A DNA stretch of 64,000 bases, from contig SGZJ01000003.1 in assembly GCA_004213995.1 (NCBI GenBank), positions 1 to 64,000 of the forward strand, written 5' to 3'. Below, in pieces: positions 11,701 to 20,590 of this stretch (within the stretch, counting starts at the first letter, position 1; each line of letters starts with the position of its first letter). The notes below the pieces were generated by a model. It had not been told where the DNA came from, searched no databases, and worked only from the letters and a program-made list of their open reading frames with translations. This DNA is from Flavobacteriales bacterium. Its GTDB lineage: Bacteria; Bacteroidota; Bacteroidia; Flavobacteriales; Flavobacteriaceae. Both the position numbers and the translations under genes were made by a program.

Positions 11701-13026
11701 ACTATTAAGTGTTTGGTTAGGTAAAACATTGCCATCAATTATAAAATCAGCTGAAGCTTTAATATCAGCGTCAAACAAAGAAGAATTTGAGAAAACAAAA
11801 TCTTTAAACTTTACTGTACCAAAAAGCTTTGATTCTAATGATTTTGATAAAAAGTTCATTAAATTAATATCAATGTTCAACTCTCCAAAATCTGTTAAAA
11901 TTTGATATTTGTTAAAAAGTGTATTATTGAAGTAATTACAATCTCCAGTCAAAGAAATATATTTGGTAGAATCTAAAAATTTAGGAATGTTATAATTACT
12001 AATATCAGGGAATTTCGTTAAATCCTTATAACTAGTATAAAATTTATCTATTGTGGTATTAACTTTAATATTATTTAAAACATCATTTAATTCAAATAAT
12101 ATTTTTGCATTAGAGCTTGATCCAAATTTAAAATTTAAATAACCTGAAATAGTATCCAATAAAGAGCCTTCAAAATATGAATTAAATTCAACGGATTCGT
12201 CATTGATTAAAGAAGTATCAAAGTACAGATTTAAATCATTTGTCGATATATTGGATTCGGAAAATTTAATCTGAAATTGATTATTTAAAACTGAAGTATT
12301 ATTAAAATCCAAAGATGTTATATCTGCATTAATCATTGAATTAGGCGTATTCAATAAAATATCATTAATATATAATCCAGTTTTGTCAAACTGAACTTTA
12401 GAACTAAGTTGTGTCACGTTTAGATTAAAATTATCTACAAAACTTAACTCATTAAGATCTACATTAAAATATTCTTTTGCAAGGTTTAAATCTGAAGCAG
12501 ATAATTTAAAATTGTTTAATTCATTAACAATATTAGATTCATTGTAGAAACTAATTGTAAAATTATCTACAACAAAACTCTTCAAATTAAATTCAAATTC
12601 TTTTGAAGGATTATCAGATTTAGGATAAGTTTTATTTAAAAAAACCTGAAGATTCAATATTGAATCTCCCTTGTATTTATTTAATTTTATTTTACCATTT
12701 GAAACTTGTAATGAGTTTATTTTTGTTTTAGACGTAAGTATGTTAGTTGAATTTAAAATAGAAGTTCTTATTTTTTCTATAAAAATTAGAGTATCATTTT
12801 TATGATCAAGAATATTTAAATTATTTAAAATTATTTCTCCATTATACTTAAAATCGATATTAGAAATCTGAACATTAGAATTTAAAGCAGATGTAATCTT
12901 CGATGAAATACTTGATAATATTTTCTGTTCTATATTTTCTTTATTTATTATAAATAGAACACAACATATAAGTAGCAAATAGAATAAGATACTTTTAAAA
13001 GAAAATTTCCTGGATTTCTTGATAAT
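8779..13026 (-). CDS. tamB: translocation/assembly module TamB-like protein (DUF490); start extended upstream of the TTG at 12978 to a possible ATT at 13026
   Basis: About 1400 aa, N-terminal membrane anchor, long AsmA/TamB-like repeat region and C-terminal TamB domain (GKYNFVYAGILKKEFELKKGGTLSWTGDPKKALINLNTSY). The supplied ORF (TTG start, 12978) lacks a basic n-region; the in-frame extension adds IIKKSRKFSFKSILFY. Confidence 0.85.
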   Translation of the reverse strand: MIKKSRKFSFKSILFYLLLICCVLFIINKENIEQKILSSISSKITSALNSNVQISNIDFKYNGEIILNNLNILDHKNDTLIFIEKIRTSILNSTNILTSKTKINSLQVSNGKIKLNKYKGDSILNLQVFLNKTYPKSDNPSKEFEFNLKSFVVDNFTISFYNESNIVNELNNFKLSASDLNLAKEYFNVDLNELSFVDNFNLNVTQLSSKVQFDKTGLYINDILLNTPNSMINADITSLDFNNTSVLNNQFQIKFSESNISTNDLNLYFDTSLINDESVEFNSYFEGSLLDTISGYLNFKFGSSSNAKILFELNDVLNNIKVNTTIDKFYTSYKDLTKFPDISNYNIPKFLDSTKYISLTGDCNYFNNTLFNKYQILTDFGELNIDINLMNFLSKSLESKLFGTVKFKDFVFSNSSLFDADIKASADFIIDGNVLPNQTLNSSLNGVFNELSIGDKLFKNILINGRTNNDVFTGNIYSKNKDLIFDFNGLVDYSESLKKLNFSVDIDNYQIDDINNFKGALIINLEGTSVENLKGNIVFSDSYFNKSGNSYFFNNLKISSIFENDERIININSESINGFIKGDIYNLENRLKKSILSNLYNETNLSSLKSNSKTVFNFDIDDDLISIIYSDLNFGKNTKISGTIDDNFKLDILSSKIKFNEYEADSVYLFVDNSLKSNNFILKASNVFIADNNLQQIELNKSSIDDFSNVMMQFSTKGNDIFHTDIIYFVKNDILNFDLNNSELIYNDNSWSINLDSLANYDIKNKMLNIDKLSFSNENEKIDISLNYNFNHLSYLKLLFDNVAIESLPLNNYNFSGKLDGDFIYNNTSNNESTLYFNNLALDKYNLGNLDLNINHIYNQKEFKFKSFLKNNSKLQLNTFGSFTYDDTESKLDLIAKFNSFPINSLNIIGKNNINNIRGEISGLIEMKDILNNPDFLGELYLKDSGLYVPYTDVDYAFDNNSKVSLTNNQFNFNNIPFKDTKFDSKGVLNGSISHTNFKNWMLDLNIDSNRVLVLDTKDVDNPVYYGTAFVSGDISITGPGEALLFEANVSSEKGTVFNIPLNDSKDFNENISYIKFANENSNKTSNPTNFKNLNGIELDFDLDINDNAEIEILIDQSSGSTINGYGNGNLIMNINNKGKFNMYGDFNVDSGKYNFVYAGILKKEFELKKGGTLSWTGDPKKALINLNTSYTNIQANPSILLDSPVNLSVPVNVNVNLFGELLNPSPEFELEFPNVDSSINNELQYRLNDKESIQLQAISLLATGSFQNDINFNEQALFGNLAESAASIINNILFDENDKLKFGLNYQLGENNPEFETNDELGVTMTTKLSDDILINGKLGVPIGGVTESVVAGDFEIELKLNQDRTLTMKIFNRENTIRYLGEQIGYTQGIGLSYKVEFNSFKKLVNKLLTNPN

Positions 13027-13105
13027 AAGGTTAAATTTGTTTTATTAATTTTCAAAATTATAACATTAACTGTTAAGTTTAATATTTTTTTAATTTATTA
13101 TTTGA

Positions 13106-14128
13106 GTGGAAACAAAAAGAACATACATATTAGGGATAGAGTCTTCGTGTGACGACACTGCTGCTGCAGTTATTTCAGACTCAATTATACTAAGTAATGT
13201 TGTTGCTAGTCAGTCTATACATGAATTATATGGTGGTGTTGTCCCTGAGCTTGCTTCAAGAGAACATCAAAAACTTATTCTTCCAGTAGTTGAAAAAGTA
13301 CTTAAAGAGGCTGGAATTAGTGTTAATGATTTATCTGCGGTTGCTTTTACAAATGGACCAGGATTAGTTGGATCATTAATGGTTGGAACATCATTTGCTA
13401 AATCTATGTCTTTAGCTTTAGATATTCCTTTAATTTCGGTAAATCATATGCAAGCACATATTCTAGCTCATTTCATAGATGACCCAGAAAATGATAATCC
13501 TGATTTTCCTTTTTTAGCACTTACTATTTCTGGAGGACATACTCAAATTGTTAAAGTTAATAGTGCTTTTGATATGCAAGTTTTAGGCGAAACTTTAGAT
13601 GATGCTGCAGGTGAAGCTTTTGACAAATCAGGAAAAGTTATTGGATTAAAATATCCAGCTGGACCACAAATTGATAAACTATCAAAAAATGGTGACCCAA
13701 ATAAATATACTTTTACAAAACCAAAAGTCGATGGGCTTAATTTTAGCTTCTCGGGTTTGAAAACAAATTTTCTAAATTTTATTAATAAAGAAAATAGAAT
13801 TAATGAAAATTTCATTAATGATAATTTAAACAGTATATGCGCTTCATTGCAGAAAGTTATTGTTGAAATCTTGATGGATAAGCTTGTTTTAGCTTCTAAA
13901 CAGACAAATATAAAAACCATTGTTATTTGTGGGGGTGTTTCAGCTAATTCAAAAGTTAGAAGTGAGTTAAAGATAAATAGCGAAAAATATGGATGGAAGA
14001 TTCATATTCCTAAACTCTCTTACACTACTGACAATGCTGCAATGATTGCTATCACTGGTCAACTTAAATTTGAAAGTGAACTATTTTCAGATTTAGAAAC
14101 ATCTGCAAATCCAAGGTTAAAAATTTAA
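13106..14128 (+). CDS. tsaD: tRNA N6-adenosine threonylcarbamoyltransferase TsaD (GTG start)
   Basis: ILGIESSCDDTAAAV, NHMQAHILAHF, GGVSANSKVR, YTTDNAAMIA. Confidence 0.98.
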   Translation: METKRTYILGIESSCDDTAAAVISDSIILSNVVASQSIHELYGGVVPELASREHQKLILPVVEKVLKEAGISVNDLSAVAFTNGPGLVGSLMVGTSFAKSMSLALDIPLISVNHMQAHILAHFIDDPENDNPDFPFLALTISGGHTQIVKVNSAFDMQVLGETLDDAAGEAFDKSGKVIGLKYPAGPQIDKLSKNGDPNKYTFTKPKVDGLNFSFSGLKTNFLNFINKENRINENFINDNLNSICASLQKVIVEILMDKLVLASKQTNIKTIVICGGVSANSKVRSELKINSEKYGWKIHIPKLSYTTDNAAMIAITGQLKFESELFSDLETSANPRLKI

Positions 14129-14130
14129 TT

Positions 14131-14841
14131 ATGAGATTATTCTACAACAAAAATCTTTTAGAAGATGACTCTAGATTAATTATTGAAAGGGAAGAATCTA
14201 GACACATAGTAAAAGTTTTAAGAAAAAAAGTTGGTGATACTATTTATGTAACTAATGGTAAAGGAATTTTATTTACTACAAAAATTGATATCATCAATAA
14301 AAACAATACAGAACTCAAGATTATTAATAGTAAAAAAGAGTCTAAGAGTAAGTTCCATATTAACATTGCTGTTGCACCTACAAAAAATAATGATCGAATA
14401 GAATGGTTTGTAGAAAAATCTACAGAGATTGGTATACATACCATTAGCACTATTTTATGTGAAAAAAGTGAACGAAAAAAAATTAAGACTGATAGACTGG
14501 AAAAAATTACCGTTAGTGCCATGAAGCAATCCCTACAATTACATAAGCCGATTGTAGAAGAACTGATTTCTTTTGAGGAATTTATTAAAAATTGCAGCTC
14601 TGAAGATAAATTTATTGCCCACTGTAAAGAGACTAAGAAGCTTTTCTTAAATAATTGTAGGTTAAAATCAAAAACAATAACTGTCTTGATTGGCCCTGAG
14701 GGTGGATTTAGCGAAAATGAGATTGGACTAGCTGAGAAGCATGGTTTTATTTCAGTTAGTTTAGGAAATAATAGATTAAGAACAGAAACAGCTGCAATAG
14801 CAGCTACACAAATCCTTTCTGCATATAATGCAGATATTTAA
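14131..14841 (+). CDS. rsmE: 16S rRNA (uracil(1498)-N(3))-methyltransferase
   Basis: RHIVKVLRKKVGD, LIGPEGGFSENEI, SLGNNRLRTETAA. Confidence 0.96.
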   Translation: MRLFYNKNLLEDDSRLIIEREESRHIVKVLRKKVGDTIYVTNGKGILFTTKIDIINKNNTELKIINSKKESKSKFHINIAVAPTKNNDRIEWFVEKSTEIGIHTISTILCEKSERKKIKTDRLEKITVSAMKQSLQLHKPIVEELISFEEFIKNCSSEDKFIAHCKETKKLFLNNCRLKSKTITVLIGPEGGFSENEIGLAEKHGFISVSLGNNRLRTETAAIAATQILSAYNADI

Positions 14842-14846
14842 TATAT

Positions 14847-15938
14847 TTGCAGTATATGATTTCAAAAGTAGTTACAGATGGAATATTAGGAGCAATTAAG
14901 AAGATAATTCTCTATTCGCTTGTATTATACTTTCTTTACATCATACGACCAATTTTAATTTATCTTTCTGTTTCTCTTGTCGTAGCTGTAATATTGAACC
15001 CTACAATTTTGTTTTTAAAAACAAAACTTAAGTTTAATAATACTTTTGCTGCGATTACATCAATTACAGGTCTGGTATCTATTATTTTTCTAATTATAAA
15101 GTCTTTTATTCCTCTTTTGGTTGAACAGGCTAAAAACCTATCTCTTTTAAATTCTTCAGAATTGCAAAGCTCTGTTAATAATATAATAGAAAAGTATAGT
15201 GACCTATATTTCACAAATGAATCTAGCATTATTAATTCATTTATTAATTCTAAGCTATTTAATCAATTAGATTTCGGATATATTACAGAACTACTAAATA
15301 ATATAGTTTCAAGCTTAGGAAGCTTTAGTATTGGTCTATTTACTATTATATTTATTACATTTTTCTTTCTAAAGGACTCTGAGATCATATTAGAAAAATT
15401 AAAAATATTAATCCCAAAAAAACTAAAATCAAATATTAACAGTTCACTTAGTCAAATTAACGAACTCCTTTCAAGATATTTTATCGCTCTGATTATTCAA
15501 ATTACTATTTTATTTGTGCTTTATTTAATCCTATTAGCTATTGTTGGAATAAACAATATTATCATCATTGCATTTTTGTGTGCACTTTTAAACCTTATCC
15601 CATATATCGGGCCCTTAATAAGTGGTTTTTTATTAGCAGTATTAACGCTAACAAACTACATAGATATTGATTTTGGCGCCATAGTTTTATCTAAGGTGGT
15701 TTATGTTGTTATTGGATTTGTAATCGTTCAACTAATCGATAACTTTTTAATTCAACCCCTACTCTTTTCTAAAAGTGTTAAATCACATCCACTAGAGATA
15801 TTTTTAACAATACTTGTATTTGGATTCTTATTTGGTGTAACTGGACTAATCTTAGCTGTACCATGTTACACAATAATTAAGGTGGTTGTTAGAACTGCTT
15901 ACTCTAAAAATTCTACAATTACCAAGTTTTTAAATTAG
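14847..15938 (+). CDS. AI-2E family transporter (likely true ATG at 14856)
   Basis: Polytopic membrane protein with characteristic LNLIPYIGPLISGF and VIGFVIVQLIDNFLIQPLLFSKSVKSHPLEIF. Confidence 0.92.
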   Translation: MQYMISKVVTDGILGAIKKIILYSLVLYFLYIIRPILIYLSVSLVVAVILNPTILFLKTKLKFNNTFAAITSITGLVSIIFLIIKSFIPLLVEQAKNLSLLNSSELQSSVNNIIEKYSDLYFTNESSIINSFINSKLFNQLDFGYITELLNNIVSSLGSFSIGLFTIIFITFFFLKDSEIILEKLKILIPKKLKSNINSSLSQINELLSRYFIALIIQITILFVLYLILLAIVGINNIIIIAFLCALLNLIPYIGPLISGFLLAVLTLTNYIDIDFGAIVLSKVVYVVIGFVIVQLIDNFLIQPLLFSKSVKSHPLEIFLTILVFGFLFGVTGLILAVPCYTIIKVVVRTAYSKNSTITKFLN

Positions 15939-15944
15939 TGAGTT

Positions 15945-17126
15945 TTGAATAAGAATATCTTCGATAAGAGTGTTCAAGATTATATCACCAAGAATTTATC
16001 TACTGATGTCTTTAAAGTAATTTTAAAAAAACAGATATTTCCAAAGGTTACTAATAAAGAGATTGCAGAGCAAATAAGTGCTAAAGCAAAATCCAAAAAA
16101 AAACTACCTACCTATTTTAACACCCCTAACATATACTTTCCAAATAAAGTTAACATCGAACAAACTTCATCAGAAAAGACCGCAGAATTTAAATCAAAAA
16201 TAGTTACTGGAAATACAATGATAGATGCTACTGGTGGCTTTGGAGTAGATAGCATGTATTTCTCCAAAGAGTTTAAAAAAACAATTTATATAGAAGAAAA
16301 TAAAGAGCTGTTTGAAATAGTTAAGGCTAACTCAAAAGAGTTGGGTTTAAATAATATTAAGCATTTAAACGATGATGGAATTGAGTATGCTAAAAAATTA
16401 GATACTGGAATTGATCTTTTATATATAGATCCATCTAGAAGAAATAAAGAAAATAAGAAAGTACACTTTTTAAGTGATTGTACTCCGCTAATTGATTATG
16501 ATTTAATTGAATCATTACAAAACTTCAAATCAATTTTAATCAAGTGCTCTCCTATTATAGATTTAAAAAAAACAATAAACGATTTAAAGGTTGTTTCAAA
16601 AATCTATATAGTTGGTATAAATAATGAAGTAAAAGAAGTTTTATTTAAATTAAATAAACAAAGTAACAATGATATTAAAATAAAATGTATCGATTTAAGT
16701 AATAGGGAATCTGATTTTGAGTTTTCTATCAATGAAATTGATAACAAACAAAATAATTACAACTCTGAGGTGCTTAATTATTTATACGAACCAAATTCAA
16801 TGATACTTAAATCTGGAGCTTTTAGTTTAATATGTGATAGATATGATGTTAAAAAACTAAACTCAAATAGTCATTTGTACACTTCTAAAGAGTTAATTGA
16901 TTTCCCAGGAAGAGTATTTTCGGTTGAGAGTGTAGTCAAGTACAGTAAAAGAAACCTGAAAGATTTAAATATCTCAAAAGCTAATATTACTACCAGAAAC
17001 TTTCCAATCGATGTAAAGGATATTAGAAAAAAGAGTAAAATTTTAGATGGAGGTGATAATTATTTGTTTTTTACTACGAACCATCTAAATGAGCAAATAA
17101 TTATAAAAACAAAAAAAACCCACTAA
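15945..17126 (+). CDS. class I SAM-dependent methyltransferase with THUMP-like domain
   Basis: MIDATGGFGVDSMYFS (motif I), LLYIDPSRR; C-terminal THUMP-like region. Confidence 0.85.
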   Translation: MNKNIFDKSVQDYITKNLSTDVFKVILKKQIFPKVTNKEIAEQISAKAKSKKKLPTYFNTPNIYFPNKVNIEQTSSEKTAEFKSKIVTGNTMIDATGGFGVDSMYFSKEFKKTIYIEENKELFEIVKANSKELGLNNIKHLNDDGIEYAKKLDTGIDLLYIDPSRRNKENKKVHFLSDCTPLIDYDLIESLQNFKSILIKCSPIIDLKKTINDLKVVSKIYIVGINNEVKEVLFKLNKQSNNDIKIKCIDLSNRESDFEFSINEIDNKQNNYNSEVLNYLYEPNSMILKSGAFSLICDRYDVKKLNSNSHLYTSKELIDFPGRVFSVESVVKYSKRNLKDLNISKANITTRNFPIDVKDIRKKSKILDGGDNYLFFTTNHLNEQIIIKTKKTH

Positions 17127-17140
17127 TAAAAGTGAGGTTT
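17108..17140 (-). terminator. intrinsic terminator (minus strand), downstream of the truncated S74-type remnant
   Basis: Minus-strand reading AAACCTCACTTTTATTAGTGGGTTTTTTTTG: imperfect stem followed by a T-run. Confidence 0.6.
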
Positions 17141-17165
17141 AATGCGTTAGAAAAACAATGTTTAG

Positions 17166-17306
17166 TTAGTTATTGTTCATTATTAATTGTTTTAAATTCT
17201 CTAACTCTTCTTTTAATTCATCAATTTCATCAACTTTCTCTTGAAGTTCTTTAATCATTACTTGTTGTTCTTTCATAGATTCAATTAAAACTGGAACAAA
17301 GCCAAT
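17166..17306 (-). pseudogene. C-terminal remnant of a tail-fibre-domain / S74 chaperone-of-endosialidase type protein
   Basis: Minus-strand frame IGFVPVLIESMKEQQVMIKELQEKVDEIDELKEELENLKQLIMNNN*, preceded immediately by an in-frame stop; resembles the conserved C-terminal tail (G[FL][VI]PVL...EQQ + coiled coil) of Bacteroidota tail-fibre-domain proteins. Confidence 0.65.
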
Positions 17307-17389
17307 TTATAAGTTTCTTTAGATGTTCAATTATTTGATACTGATTAAAAACAATATTAACTACATTTGCGAAAATCTATTTTTTAATA

Positions 17390-19552
17390 ATGATTAAAAT
17401 CTCTAAAAAAACACTTCAGGATTTAGAATATGAATCGGTAATTGAGCAAATTTCTGAACACAATGTGACTTCATTAGGGAAAACAAAAATCCTTAACACA
17501 GTTCCATTTTCAAATAGAAAAGAGGTAAATAGATCTCTTAATCTGACTAATGAATTTGTAACTTCTTTTGAAAATGAAAATAGAATCCCAAATCATGGAT
17601 TTGAGGACATTACTAAGGAGTTAAAATTAATAAAAATTGAAAATAATTATCTTGAAATTAACGGATTTAGAAAAATTGCAAGTTGCTGTATAATATCAAA
17701 TATTTTAATCAAATTTTTCAAAAAACATAAAGAGTATTACCCTCTTTTGAATTCGCTTTCGTCTACAAATGAAATTAATACTATTATCCCTGACGCTATT
17801 AATAATGTAATAGATAAGCATGGGGAAATAAGAAATAATGCATCCGATCTATTATATACAACTCGAAAATCTATTCAATCTGTTAGAACTAAGGTAAATA
17901 GTAGTTTTAATTCAGCTCTAAGCACTTATAATAGTGCTGAATATTTAGATGATATTAGGGAGACTGTGATGGAAAATCGCAGGGTTTTAGCCGTCAAATC
18001 AATGCACAGAAGAAAGGTCAAAGGGAGTATTTTAGGCTCAAGTAGAACAGGAAGCATTGTCTATATTGAACCAGAAACTACTTATCAACACCAAAGAGAG
18101 TTAAACAACTTAGAATTTGAAGAAACTGAAGAAATAAAACGTATTTTATTAGAACTTACTAGCCTTATAAGCGCATATTCTAATCATCTTTCAAAATGTC
18201 AATTTTTTCTTACTGAAATGGATGTGATTTATGCTAAAGCAAAATATGCTAATTCTATTCAAGCAGTATTACCAAAGATTACTGAAACTCAAGAAATCTT
18301 TTTAGTTAACGCTTACCACCCACTCCTACTTGTTTCAAATAGAAAAGAAAAAACTAAAACCTATCCACAAACCATAACTATGACGACAAAAAGTCGAATC
18401 ATAGTAATCTCTGGCCCTAATGCCGGAGGAAAAAGTATTACATTAAAAACAGTAGGTCTATTACAATTAATGGTTCAATCAGGAATGTTAATTCCTGTTC
18501 ATGAAAGTTCAAAGGTTTGTTTATTTGATTCAATACTGTCTGATATTGGAGATAACCAATCTATTGAAAATCATTTAAGCACTTATAGTTATAGATTAAA
18601 ACAAATGAATAACTTCTTAAAAAAATGCAATAAACATACATTGTTTTTAATTGATGAATTTGGAACTGGTAGTGACCCAGAGCTTGGTGGTGCATTAGCT
18701 GAAGCATTTTTAGAAGTTTTTTATGAACGTGAAGCTTTTGGAATAATAACAACTCATTATGGAAATTTAAAATTACTTGCTAACGAATTACCCTTTATTC
18801 AAAATGCAAACATGCTTTTTGATGAAAAAACCCTATTACCGTTATATAAGTTAATGATAGGTCAAGCTGGAAGTTCATTTACATTTGAGGTAGCTCAGAA
18901 AAACGGAATACCTTTTAGTTTAATCAATCGATCTAAAAAGAAAATTGAAAGTGGAAAAATTCGATTTGATAAAACTATATCAAAACTTCAAAAAGAACGC
19001 TCTAAACTTGAAAAAACAGAAAGAGCTCTTAAACAAAATGAAATAAAAAAAGGCTTAGAGGCTGATAAACTTGAAACTACTAACTTAAAAGCAAAGAAAA
19101 AATTACAAAGCTATCAAGAGCTTTTTGACAGTAATCAACGTTTAATTTATCTTGGTCAAAAAATCACTAAGTTATCTGATAATTATTTTAATAATAAGCG
19201 AAAACGTGAATTAATGAATGAACTATTTAAATTAGTTCAAATAGAAAATTCAAAGCGTCAAAAACTAAGTTTAAAGCAAAAGAAAAATCTTCAAAAACAA
19301 GAAGACTTATTAAAAAAAGAAGTTGAAAAGAAAGTTGAAATAATTAGAAAAGAAAAAAAGAAAAAACTAAAACAAACACCTGTTGCCCCACCAAAACCTA
19401 AAAGAACATTAGCAGTTGGTGATTCAGTAAGATTAGAAGATGGTAAAACAGTAGGCACTATTGATAAAATTGAGAAAAATAAAGCAGTGGTTAATTATGG
19501 GTTATTTACTACCAGTGTAAATGTTAACAGACTTGAATATGTTTCGAAATAA
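17390..19552 (+). CDS. mutS2: MutS2-family DNA mismatch repair-like ATPase (no Smr domain evident)
   Basis: Walker A ISGPNAGGKSITLK, LIDEFGTGSDPELGGALAEA; C-terminus ends in a small basic beta domain without Smr motifs. Confidence 0.92.
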   Translation: MIKISKKTLQDLEYESVIEQISEHNVTSLGKTKILNTVPFSNRKEVNRSLNLTNEFVTSFENENRIPNHGFEDITKELKLIKIENNYLEINGFRKIASCCIISNILIKFFKKHKEYYPLLNSLSSTNEINTIIPDAINNVIDKHGEIRNNASDLLYTTRKSIQSVRTKVNSSFNSALSTYNSAEYLDDIRETVMENRRVLAVKSMHRRKVKGSILGSSRTGSIVYIEPETTYQHQRELNNLEFEETEEIKRILLELTSLISAYSNHLSKCQFFLTEMDVIYAKAKYANSIQAVLPKITETQEIFLVNAYHPLLLVSNRKEKTKTYPQTITMTTKSRIIVISGPNAGGKSITLKTVGLLQLMVQSGMLIPVHESSKVCLFDSILSDIGDNQSIENHLSTYSYRLKQMNNFLKKCNKHTLFLIDEFGTGSDPELGGALAEAFLEVFYEREAFGIITTHYGNLKLLANELPFIQNANMLFDEKTLLPLYKLMIGQAGSSFTFEVAQKNGIPFSLINRSKKKIESGKIRFDKTISKLQKERSKLEKTERALKQNEIKKGLEADKLETTNLKAKKKLQSYQELFDSNQRLIYLGQKITKLSDNYFNNKRKRELMNELFKLVQIENSKRQKLSLKQKKNLQKQEDLLKKEVEKKVEIIRKEKKKKLKQTPVAPPKPKRTLAVGDSVRLEDGKTVGTIDKIEKNKAVVNYGLFTTSVNVNRLEYVSK

Positions 19553-19625
19553 TACATTACATAAAGGTTAGATAATATCTTTTGTAATAACTTAAATATC
19601 ACTAATTTTAAAAATAACTTTTTTT

Positions 19626-20579
19626 ATGCAGTCTAAAAATATTTTAATTATTGGTGCAAATGGACAGCTTGGTTCAGTGTTAACCAAAGAACTTCAGAGT
19701 ATCTATGGAAAAGAAAGTGTTATAGCTTCGGATGTTTTTTTGGATACTGAATTTGATGGAATATTTGAAATTATTGACGCTACTGATTTAGATAAAATTA
19801 ATAAAATCATTAATAAATATTCTATTAAAGAGATTTACCATCTTGCTGCAATTCTGTCTGCAAAAGGAGAAGAAAAACCATTATGGACATGGGATTTAAA
19901 TATAAAAATGATGCTTAATGTATTTGAAGCATCGAGATTAAATAAAGTAAATAAAGTTTTTTTTCCAAGCTCGATAGCCGTTTTTGGAGATAAAGCCCAA
20001 TTAATAAATACCCCACAGTCAGCATTTTTAAATCCATCCACAGTATATGGGATTAGCAAAGCTGCAGGAGAAAATTGGGCTCAATATTACTTCACTAAAT
20101 ACGGGCTAGATATTCGATCAATCCGATATCCAGGAATAATTGGATATCAATCAATGCCTGGAGGAGGAACTACAGATTATGCAGTGGATATTTACCACAG
20201 TGCAGTTAAAAATGAGATTTTTTCATGTTTCTTAGATTCTGAAACTAAATTACCTATGATGTTTATGAGTGATGCCATAAGATCTACTATAGAACTAATG
20301 CAATCACCCATAGAAAACATTAAAATTAGAACTTCTTACAATCTAGCAGGTATGAGTTTTAGTCCAAACCAAATTTATAATGAAATTAAAAAATCTTATC
20401 CAGATTTTAAGATTGAATATGAAACAGATTTTAGACAAACTATTGCTGATAAATGGCCTAAAAGTATTGATGATAAACAAGCAAGAAATGACTGGGGATG
20501 GAAGCCAAAATTCGATTTAACTTCAATGACATCTATAATGTTGGAAAAATTAAAAGAAAAATATAATAAACAAGTTTAA
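19626..20579 (+). CDS. SDR-type L-threonine 3-dehydrogenase (NAD-dependent epimerase family)
   Basis: IGANGQLGSVLTKEL, SSIAVFG, YGISKAAGE, RYPGIIGYQSMPGGGTTDYAVDI; next to kbl. Confidence 0.9.
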   Translation: MQSKNILIIGANGQLGSVLTKELQSIYGKESVIASDVFLDTEFDGIFEIIDATDLDKINKIINKYSIKEIYHLAAILSAKGEEKPLWTWDLNIKMMLNVFEASRLNKVNKVFFPSSIAVFGDKAQLINTPQSAFLNPSTVYGISKAAGENWAQYYFTKYGLDIRSIRYPGIIGYQSMPGGGTTDYAVDIYHSAVKNEIFSCFLDSETKLPMMFMSDAIRSTIELMQSPIENIKIRTSYNLAGMSFSPNQIYNEIKKSYPDFKIEYETDFRQTIADKWPKSIDDKQARNDWGWKPKFDLTSMTSIMLEKLKEKYNKQV

Positions 20580-20590
20580 GACTATAGAAT

